Of a stretch of DNA of 64,000 bases, positions 25,175 through 36,889 are shown one piece after another. The translations under genes were made by a program, and so were the position numbers. Positions within the stretch are counted from its first letter, which is position 1. Each line of letters starts with the position of its first letter. The stretch comes from Pomphorhynchus laevis. Taxonomy: Eukaryota; Acanthocephala; Palaeacanthocephala; Echinorhynchida; Pomphorhynchidae. The stretch spans positions 1-64,000 of the forward strand of contig WNNJ02001164.1 of assembly GCA_012934845.2 (NCBI GenBank). Reading direction: 5' to 3'. The notes under the pieces are model-generated. The model saw only the letters and a program-made list of their open reading frames with translations, did no database searches and was not told the origin of the DNA.

Positions 25175-25369
25175 TGCGAAAAATCGCTTGAAACTGTGGT
25201 CCAGGAGCCAAAGCTGGCTACGATTGATTTTTAATCCATATTTGCTGCTAAATAACTGGACTTCGATCATCAGCTCCACCAGTCTAATGTATTATTCCAA
25301 AACGTTCCTAACCACCCAGCAATCATCGTCAGTCGGATGAAATGGTTAGTCCTCACAATGCTAGACGAA
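25175..25369 (+). repeat. Direct repeat, copy 1 (copy 2 at 25520-25760)
   Basis: A unit of about 175 bp starts cgcttgaaactgtggtcca, runs through acttcgatca and the block cctaaccacccagca, and ends gatgaaatggttag, followed by ctcacaatgctagacgaa. Copy 2 spans 25520-25693, with the last block displaced to 25742-25760. Identity looks near 85%. No coding frame. Possibly two monomers of a dispersed or tandem repeat. Confidence 0.85.
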
Positions 25370-25519
25370 ACTCAGGTGCATAAAGCATTTTTACTGGCTT
25401 GATGCGTGGACCCTCTAGTAATTATTTATATTATGCACAAATGCGCATCCGTTGATTATGAGGACACTGAATTTCTCAAAGGATTTCAAAAGGAATGCGT
25501 TATTTCACAAATTGTTAGT

Positions 25520-25760
25520 GCAAAAATTCGCTTGAAACTGTGGTCCATGAGCCAAAACTGGCTATGACTGATTTTTAATCCATACATGATGCTAAATAAT
25601 TGGACTTCGATCATTAGCTCCATTAGTCTAATGTATCACTCCGAGACGCGCCTAACCACCCAGCAGTCATCGTCAGCCGGATGAAATGGTTAGGGTGCGT
25701 TTCGACTGTTTTTGTGATAACTGTAAAGACACTAGCAATTTCTCACAATGCTAGACGAAT
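25520..25760 (+). repeat. Direct repeat, copy 2
   Basis: Second copy of the unit at 25175-25369. Here about 48 extra bases separate the gatgaaatggttag end from the ctcacaatgctagacgaa block. Confidence 0.85.
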
Positions 25761-25904
25761 ATATATAGTATAAAATATAGAAATTATAGTATATATTTAT
25801 ATTTTTTCTTATATTTTTTAATATATTTATATATATAGTATTTTCCATATATTGTAATCTATATACTGTTTGTTTTTCATGTGTATGCATTGTATGTTCT
25901 ACAA

Positions 25905-25930
25905 CTGATGAGGATTCTCAAAGCTAAAAC
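25905..25930 (+). ncRNA. Hammerhead-like / Penelope-end box pair, eroded
   Basis: CTGATGA, then a weak ggattctcaaagct stem, then AAAAC. It lies about 290 bp upstream of a Penelope-type RT fragment in the same orientation, as expected for the leading terminal repeat of such an element. Confidence 0.35.
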
Positions 25931-26194
25931 GGTACACCGTCTGGCAGTGTAGAATAAAGAAGGTAAAAAATTATGCGATATTTTTATATTTGATTTGGCT
26001 ATTTCCCTCTGTCGATCAGTGTTTACGTGTAGATGTGGTGAAATGTTGCAGTTTTGAGTTGCACAGCAAACAACATTTATTTGAATTGGACACAGTAGAA
26101 ATATCCAAAAAGTAGGAAAAACAGCTATGTGAACACCAGTTGCACCAACATACCTTGTGATAACTATGCACATGTACGAGCAACCAATAATATC

Positions 26195-26445
26195 TTCGCT
26201 AAGATATGATATCATCTTGTACCGACGTTATATCGACGACTGTTTCTTACTAAACGAGGAGATATAGATACTAAGGAGAACGAGATATTATCAACGCTTA
26301 ATAATCCAGAGCCGTTAAAATTTACTATAAATAAAGGAACGTCTATAAATTTTCTCGATGTCCAATTGACAAGAGAAAATAATAAGCTAGTTACTGAGCT
26401 ATACAGAAAACCAAACTTCAAACCGACAGATATACATACTTAAAG
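26195..26445 (+). mobile_element. Penelope-type RT fragment
   Basis: Plus-strand frames show the catalytic YRRYIDDCFLL motif near 26215-26250, then the FLDVQLTRENNKLVTELYRK block near 26350-26415, both standard in Penelope RTs. This belongs to the classical group, not the Naiad-type copies around it. Short fossil, broken at least once. Confidence 0.75.
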
Positions 26446-26544
26446 TACTCGTAACAGATCAATCAAAAATTAGCACAAGGAATGAAGTGAGAAGAATCAG
26501 AAAAATGTGTAGCACTACCGAATGTGTTTGATCATTTAAATATA

Positions 26545-26785
26545 TTATGATGACCTATAATCATTATTCTAATACAACGTCTGTTATTTATTAGTCAATT
26601 CATAAAAATAACTTTTATTTTAAATTTCATTTTTTATTTTTTTAACTTGATTTAAATTATAAAAAATCTTATAACAATTATTTATTTTATTATTTAATTA
26701 TTAAATTTTGATTTAGCATTATTATTTTTTGTTTATTTTATATTTATATTAAATACGTAGACTGACAGTTAGCTGATTTGATGTT
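26545..26785 (+). mobile_element. Solitary 3' end of a Naiad-type element
   Basis: From gatgacctataatc to the terminus tacgtagactgacagtta it aligns closely with 21963-22205, including the T-rich middle and the attaaattttgatttagcat block. No coding part is attached, so this is a 5'-truncated or deleted copy. Confidence 0.85.
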
Positions 26786-26979
26786 CTGGCCTATATTTAC
26801 GGGGATACTGAAGGAGAATGATTCAGGGATTCATTAATTATACAATCAAAATGAATGATAATAGCAAGAAAAAGAAAAAAGAGCTTCCGCAAATACTAAT
26901 TGCTAATTACTTTTCAGATCTAAAATCGTATGTATAGAGAGAGTAGTGTAAAATATATGTACAGCATGTTAATGATTAA

Positions 26980-27370
26980 ACACTAATAATTTTTATTCAA
27001 CAAGTGACAAACTTTATCATGATATACTTATTCTTATTAAAACTAATATTTATGATAAAAACTGTATTTATCTAGATATGAATATTGATGTAACGTCTAT
27101 TAATCGATTATTAACTTATACGTAAAGATGATATATTTAATAAATTTACAAGGGACATATTTGGCACGAATATCCATGCATAACATATAATATTAAACGT
27201 ATTTTATATGTATACGTTTAGTATTTTACGTATTACAATAATATGTAAAAATATTAGTTGTCTTTATCATTTAAATACTATAATTGATGTACAATTTAAA
27301 CACGTCACTATAAAAATAAACGCAAATAGAAAATCGTAAAATATAAAAATCATCAAAATAATAAGATCAG
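26980..27370 (+). mobile_element. Eroded Naiad-type RT fragment
   Basis: The strings actaataatttttattcaa and tatctagatatgaatatt match the region after the catalytic motif at 21395-21500, followed by a diverged thumb. It ends just before an oppositely oriented copy, giving a tail-to-tail pair. Confidence 0.7.
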
Positions 27371-27409
27371 GTAACTTAGTCTACGCATATCAAGTTATTA
27401 ATAAATTAA

Positions 27410-28205
27410 ACATAATGATAAATAAAAATAAATTAATTAAATAATAATAAATAATAATTAAATTATTTTATAAAATTTACATCAAGTTAAAATAAAAAAA
27501 TTGAAATTTAAAATAAAAGTCAATTGTTATAATTATGAATAATAAATAACAGATGATGATGTATTCAAGGATTAGAGGTCATCAGGAGGAACTGCTATGC
27601 TATCAGATTTCGGCCCCTAACTCCTCGACCCAGCATAGCAGCGGGGCCAAATACATGCTAATGATGTATTTCCTCTGAAATAACTATCTAGTATCTTATT
27701 CTAATACAAAGTATATTATTTATTATCCATCCATAAAAATTTGCCACTTAAGAGTTTAAATTTATTCTTTATATTATTGTGTTGATTTATATATTTTACT
27801 ATTTTCTGCTTGATGTTATTTTTATAGTAACCTAGTTTAAAATATGTATCTATTAAATTATTTAAATGATTTTGAAGAAAGCCAATATCATTACATATTG
27901 TTGCAATTCTTAAAATTTCATTATTTAATGTATTATATTTTATATTATATGGTATGCATGAATGCTCATGCAAAAATATGTTTCTTGTAAATTTAAATAT
28001 GTCATCTTTACGATATAAATTAATAGTAGTTTTAGTTAATATTAATTTAATGTTCATATCTAGATATACACCTTCTTTATCATTAATATTGGTTTTGTTA
28101 AGAATAAGGCTTTCTGGATAAATGTGCTCACTAATTGAATAAAAATTATTAGAATTAAATACACATATATCATCAATGTATCGAAACATATATTTCATAT
28201 ATTTA
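27410..28205 (-). mobile_element. Naiad-type Penelope-like fragment with 3' end
   Basis: On the minus strand, 28198-27716 is one open frame of 160 codons, from the catalytic FRYIDDICVF motif through the thumb to KFLWMDNK. The 3' region with the best-paired structured block follows (27577-27665) and ends near 27420. The 5' end is truncated at 28205. Very close to the copy at 21350-21975, so relatively young. Confidence 0.88.
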
Positions 28206-28480
28206 TATAATTTGGATCTAAATAATACACATTTGATAATAATTATACTAGTAATATATTTAATAAATATAGAGTATATATTATTTATATTAAACGTATA
28301 AAATATTAAATGTTAATATTAAAATTAATATTAACATTAATATTAAAATTAATATTATTATTAATATTAAAATTATTTTTTTAATTTTTTTTATTATTAT
28401 AAATATTATTACATTAATATAGGTTCCCGCAAATGGGCCTTAATTTACAATTTTAAAGAAAAAAACCTCACCAAGCCAGT
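28206..28480. repeat. ATT/ATTA-rich low-complexity tract
   Basis: Runs of attaatattaaaattaatat, especially 28312-28400. It lies between the Naiad fragment and the 3' end of the LINE fragment at 28508. A similar but shorter tract borders that LINE fragment at 29345-29420. Confidence 0.85.
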
Positions 28481-28507
28481 TTTAATATTCAAAAAGTCAC
28501 TAAATTA

Positions 28508-29345
28508 TTATTCATTGATTAAACATAAATCCCTTTGAGGACGATTTATAGCCGATCGAGCTCCACGGACACATCGAGAAGTCATCTTTGCAAGGATAAC
28601 GCTGATGCCATTACGTAATCTGCTTATTTCATCGTTGTATGAGCAGTTATGACTCCTTACCAGGGAGCCCGCGATTCTAATTAACAGGATTGCCGCTTCC
28701 GTACCCGCCGCACCGAGCATCGAAAATACTACGGGAATAAATGACGCATGCTCTATGGTATTTACTCTCTCAAGATACTTCCTGTTATTCCTTAGTTCAT
28801 GATATTCGAAGCATGGTCCGATACTCTTACTGGAGTTAGAGGGAGCGTATGCGTTGAACACGCAGATATCAAGGAAAGTACACTCCGTTCTGTTTCCAAA
28901 GATTCCGGAACATGATATGTCAAGTCTCGCTTCACGATCAATAGTTGTACCGTGATTTTGGAAGCATATTTCATCATGCAGAGGAGATAGTTTTGGCTCG
29001 ATTGCTACGTTACGACAACATTCGGATAATCTATTCGCTAGAAAATCACGGACGGCATCGTGTCTCATTGATGGCAAGCCGCCTAAAGGGCACGAGAAAG
29101 TGTGTGATATCGAGTTTTGTTCTTTACATTGGCAGTATTTCGGTGATGATGGATGGAGAAATCCGTATATGGTGGCTAGTGCATCTTGAAAGACTGTATT
29201 ACTTATTCTGGAAGAATAACTGTTTGTCGGGTATGTTGACAACCGCGAAGATGATCCAGATACTGATGCATGCTCGATGGCATTCTTGAGAGTAGGGTCG
29301 ACCTGATTTATAATGTCATTGCGATTCATCCTTTCCGCTTTTAAA
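28508..29345 (-). mobile_element. 5'-truncated LINE: C-terminal restriction-like endonuclease domain, open 273-codon frame
   Basis: The minus-strand frame 29329-28508 matches the last 40% of the LINE at 12916-16359. It has a lead-in block (ISNTVFQDALATIYGF), Cys/His block YCQCKEQNSISHTFSC, GGLPSMRHDAVRDF, then EARLDISCSG and TFLDICVFNAYAPSN with candidate catalytic acidic residues, and a basic tail (MTSRCVRGARS). The whole domain is open, and base composition is much less AT-rich than the flanks. It is a different subfamily from the 13-kb element. The frame continues upstream of the Met as far as homology goes, so 5' truncation is the simplest view. Catalytic competence is unknown. Confidence 0.85.
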
Positions 29346-29420
29346 CGGAAATTAATATTAATAATATTAATATTAATATTATATGTTACTCTCTGTATTA
29401 ATATTAAATATTAATACAGA

Positions 29421-30979
29421 TAATAAAAAAACTAAATTCGCTTTCAACCGAGTTTTATCAATTATAGTTATATTAAATAACTTACTAGAGACTAGAGAGT
29501 TTTCAAAACTAAACAGATAAACTTCAAAAACTTGAATGGTTTAATAACTGCAATTAAGGGCTTCTGCCGAACAGTTTCGAAAACGTTTTACTTTTTATTG
29601 CCATTACTTATCACGTAAACAGATTGATATGTAAACAGATTACGTATTACTGATGTATTATTGATATGTATTATCCTGAAGATGATAACAAGAGATATCG
29701 AGATATTGTAATTTTTGAAATTAAACTGTTTCTTTGTTCATGTAAATTTATAAAGCCGATGTAACAGTTGACTTGATTGAGTATATCAATAAATAAGTTT
29801 AGAAAATATTACTGTTATATCTTAGTAGACATTGAATTTTTGCAAATATTACATCAATTGAATTAGCTTAATATTCGATTCTTGATATTTAAAAAATAAT
29901 ACAGTGAACATTGTTTCTGCATTACTACAATATGCCATTCTATTAATATAATAGCACACAGTACAAAATACCACGCTCAAATATACGTTCTCGAAAATGT
30001 ATACTTTTGCTTAACATAATATGTGAATATGCATTTTCCACGCTCAAATATACCTTCTCGAAAATGTATACTTTTGCTTAACATAATATGTGAATGTCTT
30101 GTGATAATCTTTTGGTGTCAATTAAACTTTTCTTAATGATAATGCTAGCAAAACGTTGCTCCTAGTTTACATTTTCATACCTAAATGATAATCATTTGGA
30201 ATATATTCATATAAAACCAGAAAATATAAGTTTATTATATTATCATTCATTAATAATAATTTATATCCAGTCTGTTAAACTCACTTTGACAGTAAGTTTT
30301 GAAACAACAAAATACAGCGAAATATTTGAACAGCTAATACACAATATGTAAACAGCATTAATTACAGAGTACGAAATGGAAACGAATCGTTACACAAATT
30401 GACAGAATACAATTTGCATGTCATTAACAGGTTTCGTTCGGTAAGGCATTAACAGGAACGATATAAGTCAATCACAATTTTAACACTTTTAGAAGAACCA
30501 CAAAAATTTTAACCGGCAGGAATAGAATGCAGTGATCAAAAAAAACAATTATCTCAATAACGATCACCTTCCTCATCTCGTAAGGGCTTAAAATTGAAAC
30601 AATCGTCAATTTGTTACTGCTAATCACGTTTCACTAAACATCAAACATTTGGTTGCTGTTAAGGAGCGCTCGTATTGAATTATTTATTACCAACCATTAT
30701 CTTGGTTATTCATATTATTCATTTTATTTCGGATGAGCTCTAAGCCGACATTTGACACTGGTTTTATTCAAATTTAATGATGATCTAGGTTCCGTTGCAT
30801 TATCCAACAAAAGACGAGCACTTTGTTTTTGATCTTTAAATAGACCAACTCCTGAACACAGAAAATAAAAATGAACAAATACATTACTTGATATTAGTCA
30901 TCTACCTAGTATTGATCTACTGTTACTCTTCCCACTCCGTTTTCGAGTAGGAGTGTAGATGCTACTTTTCAAATCTAAT
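29421..30979. other. Intergenic region 3' of the ING gene
   Basis: No coding frame was recognised. Apart from the tandem duplication at 29971-30100 it is unremarkable AT-rich sequence. The part next to 30980 should hold the ING 3' UTR. Confidence 0.5.
29971..30100. repeat. Tandem duplication, ~67-bp unit
   Basis: ccacgctcaaatatac, ttctcgaaaatgtatac and ttaacataatatgtgaat occur in the same order twice, near 29971 and 30038, with one or two differences. A recent local duplication. Confidence 0.9.
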
Positions 30980-33900
30980 TTAATTTTTTAAAATATTTGT
31001 AACAATTGAGGTTATAATATGGCAACTTTCGTTACCTTCGCTTTCAACACGGCAATTACAACAAAACCATTTTCCCTTAGGAGAGTCGGTTATACCAACG
31101 CATTGAAAATGGTACCATTTAACTGCACATTCTATATTATCACATAGTATCATACGACCGAAAGATGGCTGTAAAACAATCAATTTAATACACTAATAAA
31201 TATTGTTTCCAAATAAATATCAAATTAACTTGAACAGAAATTTAACATATAATAAATTAACTTGACATAAATTTAGATTTAAAAGGTAGTTAAAGTTTAT
31301 CTGAGTTTGCTTTCGAATTAATTTAGATATTAGTAGAACTTTAATATAAGTTTGTTTTGTAATAGTTTAAATCGTAATTATGTTGATATATTTAATATAA
31401 TATGATTATATTATATAGAATATAATTTATATAATTATATATTATAATTATATAATTTAGTATTATATCAACATTATAGCTTAACATGTTAACTTCAAAT
31501 ATCATAAAATATTATTATAACTTCAAATATTAACTTCAAATATTATGAAATTTTATTATAAATTCAAATAATATTATTATATTATTTATAAAGTTTGTAT
31601 TATATTATAATATATAATATTATATTGACATAAAAAATTCTCGAATCCTAAAAACGAAAGATACTAAGTAATATAATGTAAACATTATATTGGTTATCAT
31701 GATAAAGAAATCGACTGCTAAATATTAACTTTCTAAGTTATTATCCCATATGGCTGACAAATAAAATGAAAATAGAACTATTTAATCTCATGGATTTGCT
31801 TTTAAAAAGCATCAGCTGCTGCTGTCAAATAGCAGATGACTTTGCAGTGCAAAATGTACTGTTTTGCTTAGCAAAACGTAACGGTTATTCCTAGACCACT
31901 ATAACGTAGTTTAGACATATAGTTTATATATAGTACAAATTCAAATGCAAAGTAGTGTAATAAAATTACCTGACGACAAGAACAGAATAATTTCCGAGAT
32001 TGCCCGATTATTCTGTAGTCGTTTTTAGTATTGTTATTAAACTCGGTGGTGATTTTGCTGCATAGTAACGTTGCTGGAGTTGTATTAATAGTGTCCAAGG
32101 GCGTACCAACTTCCTTCTTATTGTTGTTGCTGTTAATAATACGAGTTCTACTTCTCAGTCGAGTGGAACTTGTTAAAGAGCGTGTACTTGTCGATCGAGT
32201 TCCACTGATCGATCGAACTGATTTAACAACGGCGCTATCTATAAGGACAAATGAAACACGTACTTGCTACTTAATAACAAATATAAGCAATACAAAATTA
32301 TATAAATACCTTGTTTGTAATCGTTCATACAAATAATCAAGTTTGATTGAAGTCGAGCAAGTGCCCTTGCCCTCTTTCGTTCAGCAAGTGCTGCTTGTTC
32401 AAGTGTGGCATCATTCTTTTTTTCTTCAGAAGCATTTACAGATGTATCACAAGCGTTTAAATCAGTATTTGCAACATCAGTTATTACTTTATTCATAACT
32501 ACCATTTTGTTAAAGGTGAAAAAAAATTGCATAGAAACGCCATTGCAAAATAATTTAAATTACCCAAATTTGTCGATTCTCTGCCATTGTCATTGTCATT
32601 GACTTCTTTATTTAATGGCCTGTTCATGTTTTCTATATCGGAGGAGAAAAAAGATATATTATCGGCATTAGTTGATTTAATCAACATTTCTAATTTGATT
32701 TCTTCCGGCACAACCTGCAAAATATAGCAAAATGCAATAGCAGTTTACAAACAATATGTGACATTGTATTTAAAAATGACACCGGAAAGCGTTAAAACGA
32801 ATATCATACTATAGAGAATATCATTCAATAAGAACGTTGAAGAAACGTAATCACTGATATAATCAGTGAACAAAGGTCATTAGATGAAAAATTGATATTC
32901 TTAATACGTTACCGATATCTTAGTGTTGATACGTTATTAGTAATTACAATTCAGGCATTTAATTTGAAAACTTCATATCGAAATTAGGGATAACTAGTAT
33001 ACTTCAACAGGCAATATAGTCTTTGTTAAAACAACTCTTATATATACAATACTAGCTCCAATAGATAATTTTTTATTTAATAGGTCGCACTGCTAACGTT
33101 TCGTCAAAATCGGTTTTTTCAATTTTATTATATATATACTGTCAAAAATAAACAAGAGTCCAATAATGGATCTCAAACACAGGCTCTACAATAACTTATC
33201 TTACATATATATATAAAAACATTAAACATTATCTATCAAAAGCATACTGACCTTTGCTTTCTTCTTGGCAATTTTAGACAAGCTGTGCTCTTTTCTTTTA
33301 GTCGGTGATATACTGCATTCATCTTCAGTAACAAAATTATTATTAAATGATACAATATTAGGCTTAGATTGTTGAACAGAATCGGTGTTTTCTAATGTAT
33401 TGTTCGTTATTGAATTGTCAATAATCGACCTAGTTTCTGCCATTGATACTGAAGGACGAGATATTTCACTGCATTCCAATTCAGAATCGGACAATTCGAT
33501 TCCATTGACTATGGGTTGATCAAAAATAGAATACATAAAGTTTATAGATAGGCAAAAATAAAACAAATTGTTTAAATTAAAAGTGACATTGTAGAAGTTA
33601 AGGTCGCTACCGTTACTTATAATAGTCATGTGATTTTTGTACGATGTCACTGAAATTACATTTTATCAAAACAAGTCAATTTATTTACTTAACAAAGAGT
33701 AATTACGAATATTAATCTTCGATAAACTTTAAAAATATAATTTCTTTTCAGAATTATCGATGCATATAAACTAGTAGTTATTTCTAATCAACAAAGTCGT
33801 TTGCAATGAACTCGTCAAATTACAGAAACAAAAATACAAAATAAAATGTATAATTATAGCATTTTATTTTAAATAGCAAAACTAGCGCTACTAGGTAACT

Positions 33901-36723
33901 TATTTCTTGAAGGTGAAAGGTACAAATCGAAAATGAACGTTATTTACATTTCAAATAAATTCGCATAAAACAATTAAAATGAAATGGATAAAAAAGCGTG
34001 TCATACCTTCAAGTAAACTTAATCTGCTAATAACTTCAGCGTTGATATTACCCGTTAAGAAACAGCGTCGATCGTTGATAACTTCGCAGATGCGTAATCT
34101 CTGTTTTACCTTTCTGATCAAGTGCCTTTGAGTTTCTTTGTTTCTACCAGAACGTGAAATTCTTTTACAAAGCCGGTTTATCTCACCATATCGAACTTAA
34201 ATGTTGATGAACGAATTAGTTTTATAAGTCAGAAAAAACAATATATTTATACAACACTATATCCCCCATGATTAAAGAATATCGTGGATGTTTTTTAAAT
34301 ACGAAATCATTTGTAAATATCGAGTATATACTTAATAGGGATTAAATAATCAAAATATTTAAAATATAAATATAAACATACCAATATGTAATTATATAAG
34401 TAAACACACATATATATGTAATTAATATTAGGAAGCAAATGTATAATATTATTATATTAATATTGATATTATATACTAATGATATTAATATAATTAGTAT
34501 ATAATATAAGTACATTTAAATATAGATCAACGGTTTAATTCATAGTTAATGGCCGTATTGTGAACTACGAATTCATATATAAATATATAAGGCCGCTAGG
34601 TGCCAGTCGATTAAGTATATAGCTGGCACCTATTGTGAATTAGCCTCTTCGTAAAGCGGCCCAGGCAACATATGTTCGACATTCGTAGATCAACTGATAA
34701 ATAATTGACTGGCTTGCATCAGCCGTAGGGATAGTTCTATCATACACTATCTCAGATCCCTCCGATGACTTCAACGGCGGATTGGACAATGGACGAAAAG
34801 GCGGAAAAGAGTCATGGATATTTGTTTCTTTACAGTAGCGATGTTGGATTATCAAAGGATATTGGGAACGAGAGATAGCCGAACAAACAAGTCAAGACAA
34901 TGAAAATGACAAGCAATAAATTTACAAAACATAAATCAAGTGCGAAGAACAATGGTCAACTCACCACTGACCGAAAGAGTTTTCATTGTCGGGTGCCGTG
35001 TGATCAGGCAGTTGTATGGAGACAGCGAAAGAGGCATCAATATTCGAATCGGACTAGCCTTCATGTAGGAACGTGGAATGTCATCTCGCTGGCAGGTAAG
35101 GAACCAGAATTAGTTGAAGAGATGGTTCGCTTCGGTCTAGAAATAGCTGGAGTAACTTCTCTTCACTATTCTGGCTCTGGAACTAAACTTTTGGATAAAG
35201 GTTAGACCTTGAACTATTCGGGAGTTACCAACGGAAAGCGAAGGCAGGCGGGTGTAGGGATACTTACAAGTCCCCGGTTGTCGTTTGTGGTAGAGAGGTT
35301 TAACCCGGTGAACGGAAGGCTGGCGTCTCTGAGACTTTTCGTCAAAGAGGGAAAAGGAATAACTGTTTTGTATGCGTATGCTAAAAACATTATCTCGGAA
35401 TACGCAAATTTCGTGGAAAAACTTCAGGCTCTGCTTGATAGTACTCCTGTTGGATATTCCCTCGTTCTATTGGGTGACTTCAATGATCATGTTGGTAGCG
35501 ACAGTAGCACTTGGAAGGGTGTTGGGGAGGAACGGACTCTCTGATTTCAATGCGAGTGGTGTTAAATTATCGCGCTTTCTAGCTGACAGACATTGAAGAA
35601 ATTCTTGATTGTTGGAAACAGTATTTTAGGAGTATCCTTAATCCAATGGACATGCCTTCTCTTGTAGAAGTAAAGCATTAGAACAAACAGAAGAGCTCTT
35701 CTCTTTGGAAGAGGTCGTTGTTGTTAAAAAAACTTTGTAATGGCAAGTCTTATAGAGTAGACGAGATTCAACCTGAAGCTTTAAAGGCTCTCGACGTTGT
35801 TGGCGTGAATTTGCTAACACGGATCTTCAATGCTGCATTGAAGCCGGACAAGATTTCTAGTAAGTGGATAACTGGGGTGGTGGTACCGAACTTTAAGAAA
35901 GGTGAATGAAAAGTGTGTTCCAATTATCGGGGCATCACTCTTTTTAGCCAAACTGGTAAGCAATTTGCTAGAATTCTTTACTTAAGGATAAGGCCTATAG
36001 TTGAGGGACAGTTGCAAGAGGAGCAATGTAGCTTTCGTCCAGGTCGTGAAACTACGGATCAGCTCTTTACTCTCACAACAATCCTAGAACGGTCTTGGGA
36101 GTTCACTCAACTGGTCTACATGTGCTTTGTAGATTTGGAGAAGGCGTTCGACCGAGTTCCGCGAGAGGGGTACTAAGGGAGTATGTAGTACCACGCTATC
36201 TTCAGGTAGCTGTGGCTCGAAGCGTTTACTATGAATAATCTAACAAACATGGTTTGCTCTGTTTTACCATTCGCTAACTTATAAGGGGTCGTCAAATGAA
36301 CAAGAGCATAAACATACATTTAACTTTACTATAGCTTTATGTAATCCATGCAGAACAAAAACAAGACTAAAATTAAAATCATAAATTCAAGCATTTTGTT
36401 AATAGAACGAAAATATATAGTAAGTTTATTATAACATTTCCTATTGTCTGACATATTATTTCAAGTACCTGATTTCTACTACAATACATTCGATTTGAAA
36501 GAATAATAAAATATAATTAAAAACAACAAATCTCAACAATACCGTATAATTCGGCGTCATATTCTTGCAGCTTGGTTACAACAGATCTGGTGGCTTCTGG
36601 TACTCCAGCAATAAGTGAAATCGATCTTTTATCGATAGTCTGGGTTGACCTTTCTACTGTAATCAACTTTGTACGATCGAGTATTTTAAAGGCATTGGAT
36701 GCGCGAGTAAAATGTCGTCTCAT
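30980..36723 (-). CDS. ING-family chromatin reader (ING domain + PHD finger), 7 exons, 474 aa
   Basis: Exons on the minus strand: 36723-36543, 34195-34007, 33508-33252, 32714-32564, 32498-32310, 32238-31970, 31168-30980. Every junction is GT/AG with matching phase. ATG 36723 follows an in-frame TAG at 36738-36736. Residues ~37-110 resemble the ING domain (LIAGVPEATRSVVTKLQEYD, then YGEINRLCKRI), split by intron 1. The middle is acidic and Ser/Asn-rich, with a basic KRKEHSLSKIAKKKAK patch and an Ala/Arg helix. Residues 407-451 are a PHD finger: FCSCRQPSFGRMILCDN, then KWYHFQC and KGKWFCCNC. They keep the C4HC3 ligands, the Ser, the Met and the Trp used by ING fingers for H3K4me3, with Phe in place of Tyr. 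ING proteins recruit histone acetylase or deacetylase complexes in the nucleus. There is no polybasic tail. The middle is longer than in ING1-5, so the family call rests on the two ends. The paralogue is unclear. Confidence 0.8.
34560..36178 (+). mobile_element. RTE-like LINE relic, internally deleted, antisense in ING intron 1
   Basis: The plus strand from about 34900 carries an apurinic-type endonuclease (HVGTWNVISLAGKEPELVEE, then LVLLGDFNDHVGSDS). At about 35590-35640 it jumps to the linker before the RT (ILDCWKQYFRSILNP), then the RT start (VDEIQPEALKALD, NYRGITLFSQTGK, EEQCSFRPGRETTDQLFTL, CFVDLEKAFDRVPRE). It stops at 36176, before motif C. About 1 kb is missing between endonuclease and RT. 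Stops lie at 35203-35205 and 35907-35909, with frame changes near 35540 and 35700. The peptide is strikingly like RTE/Rex-type elements of fishes and snails. 34560-34900 may be its 5' region. Confidence 0.82.
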
Positions 36724-36889
36724 ACTATTGGTAATCTATAAAATTCAAAGATCTTAGTGCGACTAGGGTAAATCACTAATTAGAGGCAAAATTTGCAAAT
36801 TCAAAACCAATTGCTAAACTGCGAAAACGTGCATCGAAAAATATTAAAGTAAGCTACAGGACAATAAAAATATAATTTTCTACCAATTA

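Noticed and set aside
34007-34195. INO80F/TFPT-like coiled coil in the second ING exon
   Set aside because: Once joined in phase to the exon at 36543-36723, the sequence fits the ING domain better and the PHD finger at the other end agrees.
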